Assembly (NCBI RefSeq): GCF_007993755.1
Contig: NZ_CP042467.1
Coordinates: forward strand, 1,588,001 to 1,652,000
Reading direction: 5' to 3'
Origin: Microvenator marinus
Lineage (GTDB): Bacteria; Myxococcota_A; Bradymonadia; Bradymonadales; Bradymonadaceae
Length of the DNA stretch: 64,000 nucleotides
Shown here: positions 34,416-44,255 of the stretch, piece by piece
How the letters are laid out: each line of letters begins with the position of its first letter
How positions within the stretch are numbered: position 1 is the first letter of the stretch
Made by a program: the position numbers and the translations under genes
Notes under the pieces: model-generated
The model's database searches: none
Seen by the model: only the letters and a program-made list of their open reading frames with translations
Told to the model about the DNA's origin: nothing

Positions 34416-37400
34416 GTGACAAAAGCTATCCGAGACATTTTGGTCACCAACCGCGGTGAGATTGCGATTCGAATATTCAGGGCTTGTACTGAGCTTGGAA
34501 TCAAGACCACGGCCCTCTACAGCTACGAAGACCGGCTCGCCATCCACCGCTATAAGGCTGATAGGGCGTACTTGATCGGCGAGGAAGGTCGCCCGCTCGA
34601 GTCATACCTCGACCAGGATGCGATCATCGCTTTGGCGCTCGAGCACGGTATCGATGCCGTCCATCCAGGCTACGGCTTTTTGTCTGAAAATGCCGACTTT
34701 GCTCAGAAATGCATCGACGCGGGACTCGTTTGGATTGGGCCTCCTCCACATGTCATGAGAGCACTCGGAGACAAAGTTCGCGCACGCAAAGCCGCAATCA
34801 ACGCCTCCATTCCCGTCATTCCCGGCTCCGATGGGGCGATCGACGATGTTCAGGAAGTCTTCGACTTTGCCGACAAACACGGGTTCCCTCTCTTGATCAA
34901 GGCGTCACACGGCGGAGGTGGGCGCGGAATGCGTGTGGTCCACGATCGCTCCGAGATTAAGGAAGCCTTCAACTCCGCTCGCTCGGAAGCAAAATCTGCT
35001 TTCGGCTCCGACGAAGTATTCGTGGAGCGGTTCTTAGAGCGGCCTCGCCACATCGAAGTCCAGATTCTGGGCGACCAACACGGCAATTTGGTCCATCTCT
35101 TCGAGCGGGATTGCTCGATTCAAAGACGACATCAAAAGGTTGTTGAGATCGCGCCTGCGCCCAATCTGAGCCCCGAAGTCCAAAAGGCTCTTTGCGATTA
35201 CAGCCTCAAACTCATGCACTCCACGGGCTACCAAAGCGCCGGAACCGTGGAGTTTTTGGTCGAAGAGGTCGACGGAAAACAAAACATCTATTTCATCGAG
35301 GTCAACACACGCATCCAGGTCGAGCACACCGTGACTGAGATGATAACCGGCTATGACCTCATCAAGGCAATGATCCACGTCGCCGGCGGCAAGAAATTGA
35401 GCGACCCCGCGATTGGCATCGATAACCAATCGGCCATAAAGATCAACGGTCAGGCGATTCAGTGTCGAATCACCACCGAAGACCCCGAGCACGGCTTCGC
35501 GCCTGATTACGGCAAGATCGTGACCTATCGTTCTGCGGCTGGATTCGGCATTCGACTCGACGCTGGAATCGGCGGTTCTGGTACTCAAGTCGAGCCATTC
35601 TACGACTCGCTCTTGGTCAAAGTCAGCGCTTGGGGCCGCGACCTTCAGGACGCCGCCCAACGCATGGGAAGAAGCCTTGTCGAGTTCAGGATTCGAGGGG
35701 TGAAGACCAATATTCCTTTCCTGGTGAACGTGATCCGCGACCCTGTCTTCTTGAGCGGAAATACTCACACACGCTACATCGACGAAACGCCCAAACTCTT
35801 TGAGTTCCCGCCTCGACGAGACCGTGGAACCAAGGCTCTAAGGGCACTCGCAGATATCACGATCAACGGACCTCCTGGCTCGACCAAGCGCTTCAAGCGC
35901 CCAGAGCCACTGATCATCCCTAAGGCACCCAAATCCGCGGGTAAAGATGCCAAGTCGCCGGCATTCGAGGTCTTTGAGCGCGAGGGTGCAATCGGCCTCG
36001 CGAAGTGGATGCGCGGCCAAGACAAACTCTTGATCACCGACACGACCTTCAGGGATGCCCACCAATCCCTCCTGGCGACAAGGGTGCGGACCAACGACCT
36101 TTTGGCGGTCGCGAAACCTAGCGCCGAGCTGATGGAGAACGCGTTTTCGTTCGAGGTCTGGGGTGGTGCAACCTTTGATGTTTGTATGCGCTTTTTGCTC
36201 GAGGACCCCTGGCAGCGGCTCGATGAATTCAGGGCGTCTATGCCCGGCCACCTACTGCAGATGTTGCTCCGTGGCGCGAACGGTGTTGGTTACACGAACT
36301 ACCCGGACAACGTGATTCGAGCGTTTATTGAGGAAGCTGCCAAGGGCATCGATATCTTTCGAATTTTCGATGCGCTCAACTACATTCCAAACATGGAGCT
36401 AGCCATCGAAGAGGTGAACAAGCACGGCAAGATTGCCGAGGCTTCTATATGTTACACCTCCGATGTGCTCAGCCCGAAAGAAGATAAGTACACGCTCAAA
36501 TACTATGCGGATTTGGCAGTGGAGCTGGAGAAGCGGGGCGCCCATATCATCAACATCAAGGATATGGCCGGGCTTCTAAAGCCGTACTCGGCGCGCGCCC
36601 TCATTAAGGCTCTTCGAGACGTCACCGAACTCCCTATCCACCTGCATACACACGATACGTCCGGAAACGGTGTCGCGATGTATCTGATGGCCGCTGAAGC
36701 GGGCGTAGATTGCGTGGACACTGCCCTTTCGAGTATGGCCGGCCTGACTAGTCAGCCTTCGCTAAACGCGCTCATCGCAGCTATGGAACCGGATTCCAGA
36801 TGTCCCGAACTCGACCCCGAATCGCTGCAAGATTTGGCCGACTACTGGGAACATCTTCGACTGCTCTACTATCCGTTTGAGTCCGGCCTCAAGGCATCGA
36901 CTGCGGACGTGTATTATCACGAGATTCCCGGGGGTCAGTACTCAAACCTCAAGCCTCGCGCCATCGAGCTTGGAATGGGAGAGCAGTGGAACCTGGTCAC
37001 GCAGCGCTACCACGAAGTCAACCTAGCCTTCGGCAATATCATCAAGGTAACGCCGACGAGCAAAGTCGTTGCCGATATGGCCATGTTCCTTGTGCGCAAT
37101 GACCTCGCCATTGAAGATATCTTCGAGGGACATCAACGCGGCGAGACCTTCGACTTTCCGCAATCCGTGGTGGACTTCTTCATGGGCAATATCTCTCAGC
37201 CTCACGGAGGATTCCCAAAGGAGCTCCAAGATATCGTTCTGAGGGGTAAGAAGCCCCTCACGGAGCGGGCCGGAAAATTCATCCCAGATTACGACTGGAC
37301 CGCGCAAAACGAGGCGCTAGCCCTATTGCTGGAGCGCCAACCCACTCGGCGCGAAGCCATTTCTTACGCACTCTATCCAAAAGTCTATTCGGCATTGGCA

Positions 37401-37871
37401 CAGGCCATCGCCGAGTACGGCGAATACCGCGCGTTCAACACCACAGCCTATCTATACGGACTGGAATTGGGCGAAGAAACGCTGGTGGAGATGGAAGATG
37501 GCAAAACACTGGTGATCAAGCTGCTCGCTATCGGCGAAGCCAGCGACGGCACCCGTAAGGTCTACTTCGAGCTCAATGGGCAACCGCGCGAAGTCGTGGT
37601 TCTGGACAAGGCTCAGGAGAGCACCGTTCAACGCCGCCCAAAGGCCGATAAGACCGTTCCTGGCCAGATTGCAGCTTCCATGCAGGGTAAGGTCGTCTCA
37701 ATCCTTAAAAACCCCGGTGATACTGTCAGCAAAGGGGACACCATATTGACCACAGAGGCGATGAAGATGGAGACGTCGGTAACCACAAGCGTAGAAGGCG
37801 TGGTTAAATCCGTGAGCGTCGCTCCCGGTGATACCGTCGATTCTGGGGACCTCGTAGCAATTGTGGAGTAG
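34416..37871 (+). CDS. pyc: Pyruvate carboxylase
   Basis: The single-chain enzyme of 1151 residues that carboxylates pyruvate to oxaloacetate to refill the citric acid cycle. The biotin carboxylase part covers about residues 1-450 (DILVTNRGEIAIRIFRA, ASHGGGGRGMRVV, FIEVNTRIQVEHTVTE). The carboxyltransferase barrel starts near residue 530 with LLITDTTFRDAHQSLLATRV and has HTHDTSGNGVAMY. The C-terminal biotin domain has TTEAMKMETSV with the biotin Lys. The length matches the family. The start is GTG at 34416 with a strong AGGAGG four bases before. It ends about 70 bases before a small ORF. Confidence 0.97.
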   Translation: MTKAIRDILVTNRGEIAIRIFRACTELGIKTTALYSYEDRLAIHRYKADRAYLIGEEGRPLESYLDQDAIIALALEHGIDAVHPGYGFLSENADFAQKCIDAGLVWIGPPPHVMRALGDKVRARKAAINASIPVIPGSDGAIDDVQEVFDFADKHGFPLLIKASHGGGGRGMRVVHDRSEIKEAFNSARSEAKSAFGSDEVFVERFLERPRHIEVQILGDQHGNLVHLFERDCSIQRRHQKVVEIAPAPNLSPEVQKALCDYSLKLMHSTGYQSAGTVEFLVEEVDGKQNIYFIEVNTRIQVEHTVTEMITGYDLIKAMIHVAGGKKLSDPAIGIDNQSAIKINGQAIQCRITTEDPEHGFAPDYGKIVTYRSAAGFGIRLDAGIGGSGTQVEPFYDSLLVKVSAWGRDLQDAAQRMGRSLVEFRIRGVKTNIPFLVNVIRDPVFLSGNTHTRYIDETPKLFEFPPRRDRGTKALRALADITINGPPGSTKRFKRPEPLIIPKAPKSAGKDAKSPAFEVFEREGAIGLAKWMRGQDKLLITDTTFRDAHQSLLATRVRTNDLLAVAKPSAELMENAFSFEVWGGATFDVCMRFLLEDPWQRLDEFRASMPGHLLQMLLRGANGVGYTNYPDNVIRAFIEEAAKGIDIFRIFDALNYIPNMELAIEEVNKHGKIAEASICYTSDVLSPKEDKYTLKYYADLAVELEKRGAHIINIKDMAGLLKPYSARALIKALRDVTELPIHLHTHDTSGNGVAMYLMAAEAGVDCVDTALSSMAGLTSQPSLNALIAAMEPDSRCPELDPESLQDLADYWEHLRLLYYPFESGLKASTADVYYHEIPGGQYSNLKPRAIELGMGEQWNLVTQRYHEVNLAFGNIIKVTPTSKVVADMAMFLVRNDLAIEDIFEGHQRGETFDFPQSVVDFFMGNISQPHGGFPKELQDIVLRGKKPLTERAGKFIPDYDWTAQNEALALLLERQPTRREAISYALYPKVYSALAQAIAEYGEYRAFNTTAYLYGLELGEETLVEMEDGKTLVIKLLAIGEASDGTRKVYFELNGQPREVVVLDKAQESTVQRRPKADKTVPGQIAASMQGKVVSILKNPGDTVSKGDTILTTEAMKMETSVTTSVEGVVKSVSVAPGDTVDSGDLVAIVE

Positions 37872-37944
37872 CCCCTACGTTGACCCGATTCGTCTCTGCG
37901 CCTAACATAAGAGTGGTAACCGAAACCAATTCAGCTGACCGCAC

Positions 37945-38112
37945 ATGCTAGACCAAAGTGATAAATCATGCGCAGAGCGACTACTCATCGCGCTGGATCT
38001 GGCGGGTGCTGGCATCGAGATGTACAGGCAGCGATTAAGGCTCAATATCGAGTTACCTGAGCGACTTTCTGCGGATTCTGAGCGGAACCAGCACGTGGAA
38101 GTAAGCCGCTGA
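37945..38112 (+). CDS. Small protein of 55 residues, possibly genuine
   Basis: An ORF from the ATG at 37945 to the TGA at 38110-38112. The centre reads ERLLIALDLAGAGIEMYRQR and then LRLNIELPERL, an amphipathic helix pattern that resembles small conserved proteins of myxobacteria with ALxLxxxGxxxxRQ-type text. I recall such proteins but cannot search for them. The last 60 bases overlap the 3' end of the glycosyltransferase gene on the other strand. The Shine-Dalgarno is weak. It may share the pyc transcript. Confidence 0.45.
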   Translation: MLDQSDKSCAERLLIALDLAGAGIEMYRQRLRLNIELPERLSADSERNQHVEVSR

Positions 38113-39060
38113 AAGTAGAGCTGTGACGGCATCCCAAAAGACCGTATCAATGCGATGGTCCACATGTTGGTCAAAAAACTCCAAGGCTTGATTCTCAGGT
38201 TCTTCCAAGACGTATACATCCAAGGCGAGGGCAATTTGCCACGCGTTTTTTCGGATGTACCGCCCTACTTTGAACCACGTGTGCATACGCTCAGCTAAAG
38301 GCATGGCACCGGTCACCTCGTAGACGGCGTCTAGAATATTCTGAAGTTCCAGCTTTTGTGTTTCACACTGAGGTGCATAGGTCTGAAAGACATCAAAGAA
38401 CTGATGGATTCCGGTGCTATGGCACCCCATCATGACGGCCATGAGTGTGTATCGTTCGGCAAAACCTTCCTTTGCAAAACGTCTCGTAGAGGTTTCGAGA
38501 TAGCCAGGAAGCGTGATCCAGTAGGCGTGTTCTCGAATGCGTTCCGCAAGCTTTTGATCTTCCAAAAACGGTTGAGAATCGTCAAAAGGCCCGAGGCGTT
38601 CAAAAACCTCGCGGTGCATCATGAATCCCTGGTCCCCGTTGGTGGTGTTCGACCTGTTAAGACGGGTCTTTCGGCTCAGATACTGAAATCCTAGATGTGT
38701 TTCATCCGGGCCCTTAAAGACGAGTGAGAAATGCCCCGCCCCGCCTCGATGGGCCTGAATCATTTCGAGGGCATCTTCAAGCGTCTTTGAGCTGGGAATC
38801 CGAGTATCAGCGTGGAGAAAGAGAAGCCAATCATGAGCGGCTTTCTCGGCCCCCAGATTCAGTTGTCGCGCTCGATTGCGCAATTGTGTCGAGTGGACCA
38901 CTGCCCCACCCTCATGCGCCACGTCCACCGTTCGGTCTGACGAGCCGCCATCTACAACCAGAACTTCTACATCAGCAGTTTGTGAGCCAAGGTCGCTCAA
39001 AACATCGGCGATAGCATCTTCTTCGTTCAGGGTTGGAATGATGACGCTCAGCGACCTCAA
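38053..39060 (-). CDS. Family 2 glycosyltransferase (TIGR04283-like)
   Basis: A transferase of 335 residues. The GT-A fold starts LRSLSVIIPTLNEEDAIADV, followed by VEVLVVDGGSSDRTVDVA, RARQLNLGAEKAAHDWLLFLHADTRIP and NGDQGFMMHREVFERLGPF. These match the TIGR04283 group, known as selenodomain-associated transferases. About 110 extra residues at the C-terminus have no known match. I use a TTG at 39060: it overlaps the EamA stop (TTGA) and has AAAGGA upstream, while the longer reading runs deep into the EamA gene. The acceptor is unknown. Confidence 0.85.
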   Translation of the reverse strand: MRSLSVIIPTLNEEDAIADVLSDLGSQTADVEVLVVDGGSSDRTVDVAHEGGAVVHSTQLRNRARQLNLGAEKAAHDWLLFLHADTRIPSSKTLEDALEMIQAHRGGAGHFSLVFKGPDETHLGFQYLSRKTRLNRSNTTNGDQGFMMHREVFERLGPFDDSQPFLEDQKLAERIREHAYWITLPGYLETSTRRFAKEGFAERYTLMAVMMGCHSTGIHQFFDVFQTYAPQCETQKLELQNILDAVYEVTGAMPLAERMHTWFKVGRYIRKNAWQIALALDVYVLEEPENQALEFFDQHVDHRIDTVFWDAVTALLSAAYFHVLVPLRIRRKSLR

Positions 39061-39944
39061 AACATATCCTTTGAAAAGAGCAATGCCACACCCAGAACCG
39101 CAACCACCGCGCCTCCAAACGACCTCCACGAAATCTTCTCTTTGAGAATAAAGTACGCCAAAGGAAGAATGAAGATGGGGCTTGTTGAGTTCAAGGTTGT
39201 AGCTACCGCAGTCTGAGCGTATTTGAGCCCTGAATTCATAAGCCAGATCCCGAGATAGGTCCCTAGAAATGTGGCCAAAATCAAGAGACCAAAATCTCTG
39301 GTCTTCCATGACGTTTGAGGCTTGAAACTTCGGCCCTTGATGACCATGTAGGCAACCAACCCAAGAATTCCGGCCAAGAGTCGAACCATCGAAATCTCGA
39401 GCGCGCTGGCCTCGGAAGCGCCTAGTTTAGTCAGTACGTTGCCTCCGGATTGAGCCGCGACCGCGATTAGCGCGAAGCCGAGCCCCGCCTTTAGCGCCAC
39501 GTCCTCCTCGCTACCTGTGGATGAACGTTCACGAATGACCCAAACCACGCCCGCCATGGTGAGCAACATTCCCAAAATGACGCGGGCGTCGAGGCCTTCC
39601 TGCAGCACTGGAATGGCAAGTATGGCCGTGATTGCCGGTGTGAGCGCAGAGACTAGAAGGGTTCGCCTTGGGCCTAGTCTGTTTAGCGCGTTAAAAAACG
39701 CGGTGTCACCGATGCTAAGCCCCAAAAGCCCACTCAACGAAAGCCAGATCCACTCATGTGAGCTCATGTGCGGGAGCGAAACCCCAAGGAAGATCAGCTG
39801 CGTCACCAACATCATGACAAGGGCGATGACACACTTGTAGAGGTTCAGTGTCACGGGGTGCATGGACGCACCGAGCGCTGCGAAGAGTAGACTCGCACAA
39901 GCCCAGACCATGGATGAGGTCAGCGCTGAGATTTCACCAATCAT
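39057..39944 (-). CDS. EamA/DMT-family transporter
   Basis: An inner-membrane protein of 295 residues with about ten hydrophobic helices in two similar halves, the layout of drug/metabolite transporters of the EamA group. Recognisable text includes GLLGLSIGDTAFFNALNRLG in the first half and TAVATTLNSTSPIFILPLAYFILKE in the second. Possible substrates are amino acids or other small metabolites. It is coupled by overlap to the glycosyltransferase gene that follows and lies about 60 bases after a lipoprotein gene. Confidence 0.88.
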   Translation of the reverse strand: MIGEISALTSSMVWACASLLFAALGASMHPVTLNLYKCVIALVMMLVTQLIFLGVSLPHMSSHEWIWLSLSGLLGLSIGDTAFFNALNRLGPRRTLLVSALTPAITAILAIPVLQEGLDARVILGMLLTMAGVVWVIRERSSTGSEEDVALKAGLGFALIAVAAQSGGNVLTKLGASEASALEISMVRLLAGILGLVAYMVIKGRSFKPQTSWKTRDFGLLILATFLGTYLGIWLMNSGLKYAQTAVATTLNSTSPIFILPLAYFILKEKISWRSFGGAVVAVLGVALLFSKDMF

Positions 39945-40004
39945 GAATGAATCCGAAAATGGCCGGACAATAGATGCACTTACCTCAAGACCGGATTCAT
40001 GCGC

Positions 40005-40916
40005 CTATTCTTGAGGAGCTTCGGGCTCAAACGTGGCCATGACGGCCGGACGGACTGCATCCGTGATTTCGAACCAATAGAGATAAGGCTGGCCGCTCTT
40101 TTTGGCGAACTCAACCAAGGGTGCCGGCACGGCTTCTCGCAGCCCGGTATCCGCCCAACCGCTCATGGTGTAGGCGCCCCACTCACCATCCGAACACGCG
40201 TAACACGTACCTCCGAAGAAATGCGCCCTTAGAAGCCTCTCGCCGTTTTCGACTCGAACCTCAGCAGTCCCAAGCTCTAAATCGCCCTCAAACTCAGGGT
40301 CCTTCTGGATGATTTCTTCGCGTGCCGGCGCTGAGTCCACTTCCGGAACGATAGTGGCGACTGGCTTGAGCTCACCGGTCTCCAGGTCAAAGAGCTTGGC
40401 TTCGCAAGACGAGGATGGGTGGGCAGCACCGCAGGCATAGACATTCTGACACGCCTCAACGATGACGTAGTTTTCCCATTGTCCCTTCATTGCAAATTGC
40501 ATGGAAGATTCGGTTTCAGGGCTGCTCATCACCTCGAACGGATAGACAACTTCCGCGTCTCGAAGCCTTGTGAAAACCGCACGGGATTTCGTCGCGGTAC
40601 CCACACACTTGGAGGTGTCTTCGCCTTTCGTGTTGGCTTCCATATAGCAGCCACAATCCGCCTCCGGTTCCTGAGAACGCGTCTCATTGTAGAACCAGAG
40701 GTCCCCACCGCTGCTCAAGACCACATTCGAAAGCTGCCCTAAGAGCTCGCCATCTTGACCGAGAAGGCTTGTGGACACACCATCAGAGACCACCCAGCGC
40801 GCATCGTTGATGCCTGGAGCCTCAAGGCTTTGAGGCTCCGAAACGACCTGGGAAGTCGTGGAACAACCGACGAGAAATAGGAACGTCAGCGAAAGCAATG
40901 AGGCCGAGGTTTTCAT
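40005..40916 (-). CDS. Uncharacterised lipoprotein
   Basis: A lipoprotein of 303 residues (MKTSASLLSLTFLFLVGC). After the Cys there is a Ser/Gln linker, then a beta-rich region with many Cys, including a close cluster DCGCYMEANTKGEDTSKC, ACQNVYACGAA and FGGTCYACSDGEW, which may form disulfides. No family was recognised. The ATG overlaps the stop of the von Willebrand-like lipoprotein gene by four bases (ATGA), so the two are translationally coupled. Confidence 0.75.
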   Translation of the reverse strand: MKTSASLLSLTFLFLVGCSTTSQVVSEPQSLEAPGINDARWVVSDGVSTSLLGQDGELLGQLSNVVLSSGGDLWFYNETRSQEPEADCGCYMEANTKGEDTSKCVGTATKSRAVFTRLRDAEVVYPFEVMSSPETESSMQFAMKGQWENYVIVEACQNVYACGAAHPSSSCEAKLFDLETGELKPVATIVPEVDSAPAREEIIQKDPEFEGDLELGTAEVRVENGERLLRAHFFGGTCYACSDGEWGAYTMSGWADTGLREAVPAPLVEFAKKSGQPYLYWFEITDAVRPAVMATFEPEAPQE

Positions 40917-42595
40917 GGTTGTCCTACGATCGGGGGAACGATGAGAAGTAGAGGTCTAGAGGCCGTCGTCCCATCGGCTCCCTGTGTTTGAAAACTTCCG
41001 CGAATCTCCTGAAGGGAGGCATTTCTCGGTACGAGCGTGTTCGGGGCGAACTCGAGCTTCCAACATAAATTGGTTCCAGCCACCACCGCGGGGAACGTCT
41101 CGGGGTAGGTGTCGTTGTCCGAGTCTTCGGTCGCAAGGACCGCACAGCCATTGGATGTGGTGTCGGCTTCAAGCCTCACTAGGAAATCACCGATATCCCC
41201 GGCGTCTCCTCCTTGTTCAACGATAGCGCCACGCGCCTCGAATTCGTGCCTTTCCAAAACGCCGCGAATCGCCAGCGGGAGCATCGCACCGAAGCCCGAT
41301 GCCGCCCACGAATACACAAAGGGGAGACCTTGAGAATCAACACTACCTGCAGCGAGTGCCACAGCATTCAGAGTTGTTGCTGGTGTTGGATTGGAGGTTC
41401 CCGTGTCCGTGTCGTCATACAACGCTGCAAAATTAATGTTTTGACGCGCGAGCTCGGAGCCAGCAAAATTCGGCGTGAATGTTGAGCAACGCTGAAGATA
41501 GGCCGGATCGGTACTATCATCACACTGTTCACGCGCGTCAGAAATGTGCAGGTAGGTCTTGAATGCAGCTGGCCTAAAGCCGCCGCACCCCACACCACCT
41601 GCTGCACAATTCTTATCGGAGTTGGTACAGTTCACACCGTCGGCCACGCAGGCAATCGGCTGTGTGATGGATTCGTAGGCGCCACTCGCCGAGCCCGGGT
41701 CAATCGCTGCAACCGTGGCCGCAATATTGCCGTTGACTGACGACACATTTTGGAACGAATCGAGTTCAACCCAGCGGCCAAAGCCCCAATGCAAACTTCG
41801 CTCAACACACGGAAGGTTTGAGTCCACACAGAAGCCCGCTAAAGAACACATGCCCGAATTGCACTGCTCATCGGCCACGCAGTTGGTTCCGTTATCCTCG
41901 CAGAGAAGTGAGTCGTGCACGCCCTGCAAGACTTGCTCAACGACTTGGAAATCGTCGAACATCGAGCCTGAAGCGTCCATAGAGAGGTAGACATCGGCGT
42001 CTTGAATTCGCGGCTTAAGAGACACATCCACAGGGCTTAGTCGCGGCTGATCTGGAGCCATCATGACCACCACGATCCCCTGCGCCCTCAGATTCGATGA
42101 ATCATCGAGTGGGTCGGTATTCGCATTGACCTCCAACACATCCCATTCGCCGTCACCATCGGTGTCTGAGGTAAGAGGTGAGGTGCCCGCGGCGAGCTCA
42201 TCGGGATCCGAAAGTCCGTCGTTATCGCTGTCTAAGTCGAGATAGTCGGGAATCCCATCCCCGTCCGTGTCTTGGCCTGGCGCGCCCTCTTCCTCATTCG
42301 TGAGGCCGTCCGAATCCTCATCGCCAGCTGGATCGATCAAGGGTGGCAGATCGGGCTCCATGTCATCAGGCATATCGGGTTGTGCGAAGTCTACTTCCAT
42401 GTCTGGCGAATCCATGTCGTCCAAACCCATATCGTCGGGCATATCCGGAAACGCCATATCCTCCATGTCCAACTCAGACATATCCTCCGCCTGGTCCGCC
42501 TCGTTCATATCAACGTCAGGTGTACCGGGTCCCTTCTTGAGAGGAGCGTCCGAACAAGCCGCCAACAAGACAGCCAAAATCATCCAATACTTCAT
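40913..42595 (-). CDS. Lipoprotein with TSP3 repeats and VWA-like domain
   Basis: A lipoprotein of 560 residues. The ATG at 42595 has GGAG upstream; a TTG two codons earlier is less likely. The signal MKYWMILAVLLAAC is followed by an unusually long linker of Asp/Met/Pro text (DMPDDMGLDDMDSPDME and more) to about residue 95, then calcium-type repeats DTDGDGIPDYLDLDSDNDG and DTDGDGEWDV. A von Willebrand A-like domain follows with ADVYLSMDASGSMFDDF, which supplies the DxSxS metal site. Cys-rich inserts (TNCVADEQCNSGMCSLAGFC) interrupt it. It may mediate surface adhesion or signalling. It is coupled to the following lipoprotein gene. Confidence 0.82.
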   Translation of the reverse strand: MKYWMILAVLLAACSDAPLKKGPGTPDVDMNEADQAEDMSELDMEDMAFPDMPDDMGLDDMDSPDMEVDFAQPDMPDDMEPDLPPLIDPAGDEDSDGLTNEEEGAPGQDTDGDGIPDYLDLDSDNDGLSDPDELAAGTSPLTSDTDGDGEWDVLEVNANTDPLDDSSNLRAQGIVVVMMAPDQPRLSPVDVSLKPRIQDADVYLSMDASGSMFDDFQVVEQVLQGVHDSLLCEDNGTNCVADEQCNSGMCSLAGFCVDSNLPCVERSLHWGFGRWVELDSFQNVSSVNGNIAATVAAIDPGSASGAYESITQPIACVADGVNCTNSDKNCAAGGVGCGGFRPAAFKTYLHISDAREQCDDSTDPAYLQRCSTFTPNFAGSELARQNINFAALYDDTDTGTSNPTPATTLNAVALAAGSVDSQGLPFVYSWAASGFGAMLPLAIRGVLERHEFEARGAIVEQGGDAGDIGDFLVRLEADTTSNGCAVLATEDSDNDTYPETFPAVVAGTNLCWKLEFAPNTLVPRNASLQEIRGSFQTQGADGTTASRPLLLIVPPIVGQP

Positions 42596-42690
42596 AATCA
42601 ATTCTCCACACGCTCTTTGAGATCGTTAGAGATACGTCTAGTTGACTCTCAGCCTGGATTCAATCAAACAACCCCAATCATCAGCAATAT

Positions 42691-44229
42691 TCAGGTAGTC
42701 TCAGGTTCTTCGAGAAGGCCGGCTTCCTCGGCACTCAAAAACCTCTGTCGAAGCCCATCAAATTCCTTGAGGATGTTTTCTCGTTCTTCGCGAAGGCGTT
42801 TGACGAGGAGGGTCTCGGTTTGAAAGAGGGTTCTCGTCAAGATCCTGCTTCGATACCTCGAAAGCCTCGCGCGGTATCTCAGGAAGAAGAACCCGGTAAC
42901 GGGTAGCGATGCGACCCAAATCGAAGCCAAAATCGGGTCCATGCCGCCAAAGAAAAATCCGGTCCAAAACGCCGAGTACCACGCGCCGAAAATGAAGATG
43001 CCTACAAAGAAACCCCAAATCGCTCGCATTGCCTCGTCCGGGGCCAGAAGCGCAAAATGTTTGGTCATGAGGTAAGGGAGCACATTCTGCACAAATCCCC
43101 AGACCGCCGGGATCGCAAAAAGGATTGCATAGATGGTCAGCTTGACGCCTTCCCTTCTTAGGGAGAGTGTCTCTGGCGGTCTGTCCAAGAACTCGTGGCG
43201 CAGTCGGACCTGCCGCAGGTGGTCTTTATACGTCCAAATCCGGACCTTCATCACATTGAACATGGCCGGATCGGCCTTCTCAAAGTAGCGCACGGCCTCG
43301 GCAATTCTGGTTTTGACCCAAAACCGCTCGTCTAGGTTCTCTTGAGGCTTTCGAGTGGAGCGGACCTCGTCGAGTAGCCAAGAGCGCAGCGATCGTTGCT
43401 CTCCGCTTCCCGCAAGCTCCTTGACGATCGCATCGTCATCTAAGTCGAGCTCGTCCGCGCGAAGCTCATCAAATGTGATACTCATCGTGCGTTCAGCCTC
43501 GATGCGCTCCTTCTCGATCGTGTCGAGGAGATGCCGGCCGTAGATTTGGTCGATGTCCTTGACCAGATCGAGAATCCGAACTCCCTGGATATGCGTCGCC
43601 GCGTCTTGAATGCATTCCTGAATCTTCTCGGTGAGTTGCCGTACAGCTTCGCGCTCGTCCTTCTGATGAAGCTCCGCGTAGTCCAAACACTCGATAGGCT
43701 CCGAAAATCGGACCAGAACCCGAGATAAAAACATGTCTCGGTCTTCAAAATTGAGGCCGACGGGTACGATTTTGACCGGCAACGTGTAGCCGGAGCGAGC
43801 CACGGCTCCGAGAGCAATTCGGGCGGTTCCGGTTTTAATTTCGAGGACTTCGCGCTCCTTTGAGTTTTGGCCCTCGGGGAAAATCCCAATTGCGCCGCCT
43901 TCGTCCAAGACGTCAAACGCGCGCCGGAAACTATCCTCGTTATTGGCCTTGTCCTTGGGGTTTCTGAAGACCGGAATCACACCGCACTGGTTGAAGACAA
44001 ACGCCACGGCGGGATTCTTAAAGAGCCCACTCTTTGCCATGTATGAAATTTGCCGGGTGGTTCGCGAACCAAGAATCACCGTGTCCATCACGGAATTCGG
44101 GTGATTTGCCGCGAAGATAATCGGGCCTTCGGCCGGAATATGATGTCTGCCGGTGGCCTGTATATCCACATAAAAGAGGTCCACAGCAAGGCTGAGCGCC
44201 TGCCTCAAAGTCTTGTACATCCACGTCAT
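42691..44229 (-). CDS. PlsC-type 1-acyl-glycerol-3-phosphate acyltransferase with C-terminal extension
   Basis: An acyltransferase of 512 residues. The N-terminal 210 residues form a PlsC domain with the catalytic NHPNSVMD (NHx4D), the acceptor region GVIPVFRNPKD and FPEGQNSKE. Family members move acyl chains onto lysophosphatidic acid or similar lipids. The C-terminal half has no PlsC match; it contains a long charged helix region and about three hydrophobic segments (LTIYAILFAIPAVWGFVQNV, IWGFFVGIFIFGAWYSAFW, PILASIWVASLPVTGFFFL), then a charged tail. A start at 44229 is used; an ATG three codons later is also possible. It is followed toward 42600 by the VWA-like lipoprotein gene after about 90 bases. 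Confidence 0.87.
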   Translation of the reverse strand: MTWMYKTLRQALSLAVDLFYVDIQATGRHHIPAEGPIIFAANHPNSVMDTVILGSRTTRQISYMAKSGLFKNPAVAFVFNQCGVIPVFRNPKDKANNEDSFRRAFDVLDEGGAIGIFPEGQNSKEREVLEIKTGTARIALGAVARSGYTLPVKIVPVGLNFEDRDMFLSRVLVRFSEPIECLDYAELHQKDEREAVRQLTEKIQECIQDAATHIQGVRILDLVKDIDQIYGRHLLDTIEKERIEAERTMSITFDELRADELDLDDDAIVKELAGSGEQRSLRSWLLDEVRSTRKPQENLDERFWVKTRIAEAVRYFEKADPAMFNVMKVRIWTYKDHLRQVRLRHEFLDRPPETLSLRREGVKLTIYAILFAIPAVWGFVQNVLPYLMTKHFALLAPDEAMRAIWGFFVGIFIFGAWYSAFWTGFFFGGMDPILASIWVASLPVTGFFFLRYRARLSRYRSRILTRTLFQTETLLVKRLREERENILKEFDGLRQRFLSAEEAGLLEEPETT

Positions 44230-44255
44230 TCCCCAAGACTACACCGACTTGTTTC

